Source: an uncultured Ruminococcus sp.
GTDB taxonomy: Bacteria; Bacillota; Clostridia; Oscillospirales; CAG-272
Direction of reading: 5' to 3'
Assembly (NCBI GenBank): GCA_900551005.1
Contig: URUL01000077.1
Coordinates: forward strand, 1 to 9,279
Length of the DNA: 9,279 nucleotides
The translations under genes were made by a program, and so were the position numbers. Each line of letters begins with the position of its first letter. Position 1 is the stretch's first letter. The notes under the pieces are model-generated. The model saw nothing but the letters and a program-made list of their open reading frames with translations, made no database searches and had not been told where the DNA came from. Shown piece by piece: positions 5,552 through 9,279 of this stretch.

Positions 5552-5764
5552 CTATAGTTCAACGCACAGATGACCATCTATAAGCTGGTAATCGTTGGAT
5601 GTTATTTTGTCTTGTAGCTGCTTTTCTATGGACAAATACTGTGTTTTTGAATGACTTAAGGCATATCGTCTGTCAAATTCAATCTGTGAAATGGCACCTT
5701 CCAGATTAAACATTGCTTTGCTCTTTGCAATTAGCACATCCTCAAGATTCAAATCGCTGTTCAT
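5552..5764 (-). CDS. small ORF cut by the IS66 end, unknown function
   Basis: A 70-residue frame, MNSDLNLEDVLIAKSKAMFN onward, that starts inside an ATGA overlap with the ORF before it. Its stop TAG uses the first base of the IS66 end (5552), so the reading frame ended beyond this point before the element arrived, and the protein is probably a truncated version. No ribosome binding site of its own is seen apart from coupling. The peptide is charged and helical, with no motif I recognise. The sequence on the far side of IS66 (below 3991) does not continue the frame in any way I can see. Confidence 0.45.
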   Translation of the reverse strand: MNSDLNLEDVLIAKSKAMFNLEGAISQIEFDRRYALSHSKTQYLSIEKQLQDKITSNDYQLIDGHLCVEL

Positions 5765-5925
5765 TCTTTGGCACAGTTATCCCAAATATTTTTCCCATAT
5801 GGATGTCCCGGTTGTATAAAAGCACTGATATATTTAATATCTTTCGCCAGCTTTACTCCTTTTTCTTGTTCTTCATCGGAATTATTCCAATCGAGCAAAC
5901 TCAATATATAGTCAATATTAATCAT
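5761..5925 (-). CDS. short DUF5071/immunity-like fragment
   Basis: A frame of 54 residues from the ATG at 5925 (an in-frame ATG at 5943 is the alternative) reading MINIDYILSLLDWNNSDEEQ and ending GKNIWDNCAKE. The LLDWNNSxEEQxKGxxLAK and WDNCAK patterns resemble the start of small proteins of about 100-130 residues that I associate loosely with DUF5071-like or polymorphic-toxin immunity families. Those normally continue well past WDNCAK, so this one is probably truncated by a deletion at about 5765. The IS630-type element ends 35 bp upstream of the start, so any original promoter may have been displaced and the promoter inside that element may now be used. Confidence 0.5.
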   Translation of the reverse strand: MINIDYILSLLDWNNSDEEQEKGVKLAKDIKYISAFIQPGHPYGKNIWDNCAKE

Positions 5926-5976
5926 CAGCTTACACCATCCCACTTCACAACAACAGATTTATAGCAATCCCCAAAA

Positions 5977-6235
5977 TTACAGGCAATATCCATCGGCCTT
6001 AAACCAGCCGACGCAATCCCGTTGACTGACGCACAAAAGCGCGCAGAAGACGGTTTTAGGCAAGAGTTCAGCAGTCCGGCACTTCCATTTGCGCAAAAGC
6101 GCCTTTACCTTCGACCACAGCATCCCAATCGGATTCATATCGGGGCTGTACGGCGGCAGATACCGCAGCTCTATGCCTGCGGCGTGATATGTGTTGTTCG
6201 TCCTCGTCGTTCAGCAGCTGCTTTCTGCCACGCAT
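5977..6235 (-). pseudogene. IS630-family transposase remnant
   Basis: From about 6180 to the TAA at 5979-5977 the minus strand encodes AGIELRYLPPYSPDMNPIGM, then LWSKVKALLRKWK and a tail ending GWFKADGYCL. This is the hallmark C-terminus of IS630 DDE transposases. The catalytic Glu expected in NPIExxWS is Gly here. At 6235 an ATG in another frame opens MRGRKQLLNDEDEQHI, which looks like the N-terminus of the same family. The two parts are joined by a deletion of most of the gene and a frame change. It cannot make an active enzyme. Confidence 0.8.
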
Positions 6236-6276
6236 TGTGCAGCATTTTGCCTATTTTTCTCATCTCCCTGTGACAT

Positions 6277-6305
6277 ATTGTACCACTTTTTGCTGTAGTT
6301 GTCAA
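6277..6305 (-). promoter_or_regulatory. promoter inside the IS630-type remnant
   Basis: On the minus strand TTGACA (6305-6300, perfect) and TACAAT (6282-6277) are 17 bp apart. No terminator is evident between here and the small ORF starting at 5925, so the remnant could transcribe it. Confidence 0.65.
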
Positions 6306-6344
6306 GGGTGACTGCTATTTTGGAAGTTGCTATAAAAACGCGAG

Positions 6345-6374
6345 AAAAAACCCCGAAATCGTTGGATTTCGGGG
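6345..6374 (-). terminator. terminator of the membrane protein gene
   Basis: A perfect 10-bp stem CCCCGAAATC/GATTTCGGGG with a 4-nt loop (6351-6374) is followed on the minus strand by TTTTTTCTCG (6350 leftward). It is a textbook Rho-independent terminator. It lies about 125 bp beyond the stop at 6500; nothing coding is seen in that gap. Confidence 0.9.
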
Positions 6375-6499
6375 GTTCGAAGCCATGATATCTTTTGAAC
6401 AGGCAGAAGGGGCGTTAAATCATCACGCTTTCTGTCATCAAAAACGGGCAGCTACAAGGATAAGGTTCTACGGCAAGTCGTTTTGGGGCGGAGATTGGT

Positions 6500-7366
6500 T
6501 CAAAGTAAGCGTTTCTTCTCGGCAATTGTTTGACCGTCGAAACGAATATAACTGTTGGAGGAATCCGAATAACCGGCTTCAATGGTATGACCGCCGATGT
6601 TTGCAAACAGATTATGGGGAAATTCAATCACGGCTTTCATTTCGTCATATACTTTTCCATTGACGACTAATTCGTTGACGGATCTGATACGACGATACAT
6701 GACGCAATAATCTTTAACATTTGCACTCAATAAGATTTTTTCTTTTCTTACTTTGTCTGCATTCCGCAGGGGCGGCGTATCAACGTGGTGTGCCCCGTCC
6801 TTGATCTTAGCTTTTTTGCTTTTTTGACGGGCAGTTTCTTTTTTCTCTGCTTTCTTTTCAAACCCCAAAAGCAATGTAATGATGATGGGAGCAATGCACA
6901 TAAATGCGCCGATCCAGACGTATCCCTTGTAGTAATTATAAGTGGTTTGCTGTGAAATTTCAAAATTCAGAAGCTCTTCCGTTTCGGTTCGGATTTCCGC
7001 AATACAGTGACTGTTCGGATTGACAAGCAAAAACAGCTTTGTGCCCTTCTCCATAGTTTCAAAAGATTTGAGAAGCTCCTTCGGTATGGTGTGGGGGTAA
7101 AGCTCGTATTCGGCTCCGTCCTGGAAACAAACTGTTCGGAAATTCCTTAGCGATTCCAATTTCTCAAAATAGCCGACATAAACCTCTGCGTCCTCGCGGG
7201 CAACCGGAACATAATTCCGGATCGGCAAGATAAACGCAAACAAACCGACGCCAACACCGACAACCACAACCAGTACTCTTAACAGAATGCTCGTTTTCAT
7301 CTTTTCAAGAAAAACATCGGTCAAAGTTTTTTCCGTAAATACCTCAAAATTGCAGAACTTCTTCAC
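6500..7366 (-). CDS. two-helix membrane protein of unknown function
   Basis: The protein has 288 residues from the GTG at 7366 or 266 from the ATG at 7300. In-frame TAA TAA just upstream rules out an earlier start, AAGGA lies only 3 nt before the GTG, and the ATG has no good site, so the start is uncertain. Helix 1 is at about 26-49 (ILLRVLVVVVGVGVGLFAFI) and helix 2 at 149-168. Between them is an extracytoplasmic domain of about 100 residues (VYVGYFEKLE, FQDGAEYELYPHTIP, GTKLFLLVNPN) that recalls DUF3592-like beta domains. A very basic linker (171-192) follows, then a C-terminal cytoplasmic domain with YRRIRSVNELVVNGKVYDE and YIRFDGQTIAEKK, which I think is a small beta-rich module found in related clostridial proteins. 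No catalytic motif is visible. It is monocistronic and ends in the terminator at 6345-6374. Confidence 0.8.
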   Translation of the reverse strand: MKKFCNFEVFTEKTLTDVFLEKMKTSILLRVLVVVVGVGVGLFAFILPIRNYVPVAREDAEVYVGYFEKLESLRNFRTVCFQDGAEYELYPHTIPKELLKSFETMEKGTKLFLLVNPNSHCIAEIRTETEELLNFEISQQTTYNYYKGYVWIGAFMCIAPIIITLLLGFEKKAEKKETARQKSKKAKIKDGAHHVDTPPLRNADKVRKEKILLSANVKDYCVMYRRIRSVNELVVNGKVYDEMKAVIEFPHNLFANIGGHTIEAGYSDSSNSYIRFDGQTIAEKKRLL

Positions 7367-7425
7367 TATTCCTTATTACTTTGCCAAACCTCCCGCCGTA
7401 AGTGAAAAGGAAGGAGGAGATAAGT

Positions 7426-7455
7426 AAAACTCCCGCACCGAGGCGCGGGAGTTTT
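7426..7455. terminator. bidirectional terminator
   Basis: An 11-bp stem AAAACTCCCGC/GCGGGAGTTTT with an 8-nt loop gives a T-run on either strand. It separates the membrane protein gene from the region to its right. Confidence 0.85.
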
Positions 7456-7465
7456 TGTATCGCGC

Positions 7466-7518
7466 CGCCGAAAAAGATATCACCCAAAAATCCTTATGGC
7501 ATAAGGGATTTCGGCGTT
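7466..7518. terminator. second stacked terminator-like hairpin
   Basis: AAATCCTTAT (7488-7497) pairs with ATAAGGGATTT (7501-7511) with one bulge. CGCCG near 7466 can pair with CGGCG at 7512-7516 to lengthen the stem, which then runs into TTTTTT on the plus strand. On the minus strand the inner stem runs into TTTTTGGG. Confidence 0.6.
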
Positions 7519-7856
7519 TTTTAATGCATTTTTCGCTGCTTCTGCGCGATTTAAACAAAACCACAGGAATTCTTCTGTCAGCCAAAAAAGATATCACTCT
7601 TTTTTAAAGGCAATTTGCAAAACCCCTGTATTATGGTGGTCAGAAAGTTGAGTTTGTTCATACCGTGACACACCATGTTCCCTGAAAAATAAAAGGTAGA
7701 GCCTTATTAATGCAGAATACCAGAAAAGAGCTTACAGCTAATATATCTTCCACTATACACATCACCTCTGTCATTTTTAGTATAATTGTCCCCCATTCAG
7801 TCCGTAGACCCATATACTAATGACATCAGATTTTTCAGGAAGGTGTGCAGGGACAC
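7519..7856. other. gene-free stretch, possible IS end remnants
   Basis: No convincing gene lies here. The word AAAAAGATATCAC occurs at about 7471 and again at about 7587. On the minus strand, right after the pentapeptide gene stop, the sequence reads TGTCCCTGCACACC and, some 65 bases on, TGGGGGACAATTATACT. These remind me of the end repeats of IS21-type elements, but no transposase sequence follows, only a 34-codon frame starting MCIVEDILAV. The comparison is by memory and weak. Confidence 0.3.
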
Positions 7857-8504
7857 TTATATTATATCACCTTTCATGGCTATTTTCAAGAGCCTTTTTA
7901 AATAACTTATGGTATAAAAATCTCTGTCTATGTATGCAGGAATGCGAGGAATAAGATTGATTAAATCTTCTTGAGAATAGTCCTGTAACAGAACAAAAAG
8001 CGTGACCATATTGATTTTACTTTGCTTGAGGTGTAAGGTATTAGAACGGCACACAAAGTCATTAGTCCTGAGACTCTCTATTTTCTTCACTAATTCGGGA
8101 AGGACATTCAATTGCGTTTCCTTCAAATTTATAACGGTTATCCCACTCAAACACTTGAAACAATCAACGCTATTACCGTTAAGGTAGCAACAATTATATT
8201 TGCAATTCTTAAACCCTGTTCTTTCGCAATTTGTTGATTGAAATAGGCATTTGTCAAACGAACAATTGATAAATTTCGTTCCTCTAAAATTGGTTCCGAC
8301 AAAATCCGACTCTACGAAATCGCAATTTATGAATGTGCAATATTTGAATTGTGCTGCCCGAAATGATGTGCCAATAAAATCAGTATCCCTAAATGTGCTA
8401 TTATATGATTTTGTTTTTTCGAAATCTTTATATTGGAACCTCTTGCCTTCAATTTGCTTGTTTGAATAGCTAAACAAATATCTGTTCTTTCCTTCCAAGG
8501 ACAT
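7857..8504 (-). CDS. pentapeptide repeat protein
   Basis: A 215-residue cytoplasmic protein. The start ATG at 8504 follows AGGAGG at 7 nt. Residues 36-90 are eleven uninterrupted pentapeptides with Phe at the centre (STFRD TDFIG TSFRA AQFKY, then through CSFDK CLFQS), and imperfect copies go on to about 106. Such repeats fold into a right-handed square beta-helix. The coil is unusually rich in Cys, many of them at the start of repeats (CTFIN, CDFVE, CSFDK, CLFQS). The C-terminal half (about 118-215) is not pentapeptide; it starts with leucine-rich-like segments (ITVINLKETQLNVLPEL) and ends with a basic helix. Family members include gyrase-protecting Qnr/MfpA proteins, but nothing here singles out that role. 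The gene has its own promoter and no obvious terminator directly after the stop. Confidence 0.9.
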   Translation of the reverse strand: MSLEGKNRYLFSYSNKQIEGKRFQYKDFEKTKSYNSTFRDTDFIGTSFRAAQFKYCTFINCDFVESDFVGTNFRGTKFINCSFDKCLFQSTNCERTGFKNCKYNCCYLNGNSVDCFKCLSGITVINLKETQLNVLPELVKKIESLRTNDFVCRSNTLHLKQSKINMVTLFVLLQDYSQEDLINLIPRIPAYIDRDFYTISYLKRLLKIAMKGDII

Positions 8505-8533
8505 AATGCCTCCTAAAAAGAATCTCTCAATTC

Positions 8534-8562
8534 ATTATACCATAAATCGATAAAATCTTCAA
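8534..8562 (-). promoter_or_regulatory. promoter of the pentapeptide repeat gene
   Basis: On the minus strand TTGAAG (8562-8557) and TATAAT (8539-8534) are 17 bp apart. The leader to the ATG at 8504 is about 23 nt and contains the AGGAGG site. Confidence 0.8.
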
Positions 8563-8609
8563 GCATCCATTTGTGGATTCAGCCATTTTATTCGTGATAC
8601 AGTGCTTAT

Positions 8610-9056
8610 TTATTCCACCGTTTCTTCCACCGCATACCCGCCGCCGAAGATGACCTCGATGTGCTTGTCGGCGTACACCTTGATGCATTCCACCATCTGA
8701 CGGACGATGCTGTCATCGTATTCATTTTGGTGGGATGCTCTTTCTGTAATGATCCTTTCGATCTCGGCGATCCGATCTGCGTATTCCGCATTTTTCATGC
8801 TGTTTTCCGTGATGATCTGAATCCTGCGCTTGAGGTCCTCGATGGTATCTGCAATTTCTTTGATCTCACCTTCTCTTGATTCTATGTCCTCACCGCTTGC
8901 GATGCTCTCGTTGACGATGGCGATCATTTTATCATTCAGCCCGTTGACCTGTCGTTCCAGAAGCTCTTTTTCGTCATCGCTTCCGTCGAAGCCGATGGCT
9001 TCGGCAATCGTTGCCTTCATGAGTGTGGTATAAGTAGGTTCGTCTGTCGCCGACAT
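8610..9056 (-). pseudogene. large serine recombinase, C-terminal remnant
   Basis: A 148-residue frame resembling the very end of large serine recombinases: a long coiled coil (KELLERQVNGLNDKMIAIVN through EIKEIADTIEDLKRRIQIIT to IERIITERASHQ), then the typical closing segment EYDDSIVRQMVECIKVYADK followed by a beta-strand pair (HIEVIFGGGYAV). The resolvase catalytic domain, the recombinase domain and the zinc ribbon, together about 350 residues, are missing. An in-frame TGA lies just upstream of the ATG at 9056 and no ribosome binding site is visible, so this is a fragment. It overlaps by 83 nt the frame that enters from the right, which marks a deletion or fusion point near 9050. Confidence 0.8.
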
Positions 9057-9279
9057 ATTTGATGGAATCCATCAGCCTGTCCATAAGGACAGAGGCGTAT
9101 TCGGCTTTTTTGACCGGGCTACCCGATTTTCTCCGCATGACCTCGGAGGAAAGTCCCGTTTTCATATCGATGGCATAATAAATAATCTGATTGAGCATAT
9201 TAGCATGATACACAAGGAATCGCTTTTCAAAAGTAAAATCGTACTTGGCACCCGGATAAGCTCTTTTTTCTTCTTCATA
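8974..9279 (-). CDS. 3' part of an unrecognised gene fused to recombinase sequence
   Basis: About 101 codons enter from outside the window and end at the TGA at 8976-8974. The part down to about 9055 looks genuinely coding, reading YEEEKRAYPGAKYDFTFEKR, then FLVYHANMLNQIIYYAIDMK and SEVMRRKSGSPVKKAEYASV, with a helical, basic character. The last 27 or so residues (GDRRTYLYHTHEGNDC onward) are just the recombinase remnant read out of frame. I do not recognise the family. The native C-terminus has been lost at the junction. Confidence 0.5.
   Translation of the reverse strand, partial: YEEEKRAYPGAKYDFTFEKRFLVYHANMLNQIIYYAIDMKTGLSSEVMRRKSGSPVKKAEYASVLMDRLMDSIKYVGDRRTYLYHTHEGNDCRSHRLRRKR

Larger units (their letters stand above)
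3991..5552 (-). mobile_element. internally deleted IS66-family element
   Basis: Matching ends define the element: GTAAGCCCCCAATACCACCG from 3991 on the plus strand and GTAACCCCCAAATACCCCCG from 5552 on the minus strand. Inside are the 3' part of tnpC and a passenger gene. The usual upstream genes tnpA and tnpB and the first part of tnpC are missing, so about 1 kb has been lost between the left-end leader (5552 to about 5462) and the tnpC remnant. The 8-bp sequences beside the two ends (CTAAAAAC at 3983-3990, TATAGTTC at 5553-5560) do not match, so the expected IS66 target duplication is absent and one flank has probably been rearranged. Confidence 0.85.
5962..6332 (-). mobile_element. internally deleted IS630-type element (MITE-like)
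   Basis: The two ends are inverted repeats: TATAGCAATCCCCAAAAT from 5960 on the plus strand and TATAGCAACTTCCAAAAT from 6334 on the minus strand. The outer TA pairs fit the TA target duplication of the IS630/Tc1 group. Within 371 bp it holds a promoter, the start of a transposase gene and the transposase C-terminus, with the middle missing. Confidence 0.8.

Noticed and set aside
6022..6273. 83-codon plus-strand ORF
   Set aside because: It is the antisense shadow of the IS630 transposase remnant.
6370..6383. another T-arm-like word GGGGGTTCGAAGCC
   Set aside because: It is isolated, half of it belongs to the terminator stem, and it has none of the E1/E2 context.
7376..7597. 73-codon minus-strand ORF
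   Set aside because: It runs through two terminator hairpins and has no recognisable product.

Overview
The window looks like an accessory, transposon-scarred stretch of a low-to-mid GC Bacillota genome, most likely a gut-type clostridium. The reasons are the consensus sigma-A promoters (TTGACA/TATAAT, 17 bp spacers), strong GGAGG ribosome binding sites, tRNA genes that encode their own CCA, and protein families typical of Clostridia (a DUF6809-like protein, IS66 TnpC, a large serine recombinase tail, a pentapeptide repeat protein).

Layout from left to right. The 5' end of a DUF6809-like gene leaves the window at base 1 (minus strand). Next come a structured intergenic element E1 (about 225-625), a lipoprotein gene of unknown function with its own promoter (894-1799, plus), and a second copy of the element, E2 (about 1906-2225), lying just beyond the 3' end of tRNA-Trp (minus). 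E1 and E2 are direct repeats about 1.62 kb apart, built from tRNA 3'-half-like units and a conserved terminator-like hairpin. A complete 1215-bp insertion sequence (2381-3595, DDE transposase on plus) sits between tRNA-Trp and tRNA-Ala(GGC) and is flanked by an unusually long, perfect 25-bp direct repeat.

From 3991 to 5552 lies an internally deleted IS66 element: both ends and the 3' part of tnpC remain, followed by a 182-aa passenger gene translationally coupled to tnpC. Upstream of it on the minus strand are two small overlapping ORFs, the second cut exactly at the IS66 end. Then come a roughly 371-bp internally deleted IS630-type element that keeps a good promoter (5962-6332), a terminator, and a two-helix membrane protein of unknown function. 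A gene-free stretch with stacked hairpins follows (7367-7856), then a pentapeptide repeat protein with a near-consensus promoter. At the right edge a truncated serine recombinase tail overlaps, in another frame, an unrecognised gene that enters from outside.

Most cargo genes are monocistronic, separated by terminators, and point leftward. Apart from the two tRNA genes there is no obvious shared pathway. The region reads as a site of repeated insertion and deletion next to tRNA genes. The observations most worth following are the E1/E2 family with compensatory base-pair changes, the IS with 25-bp direct repeats and a hairpin that could mask its transposase start, and the IS66 passenger gene.
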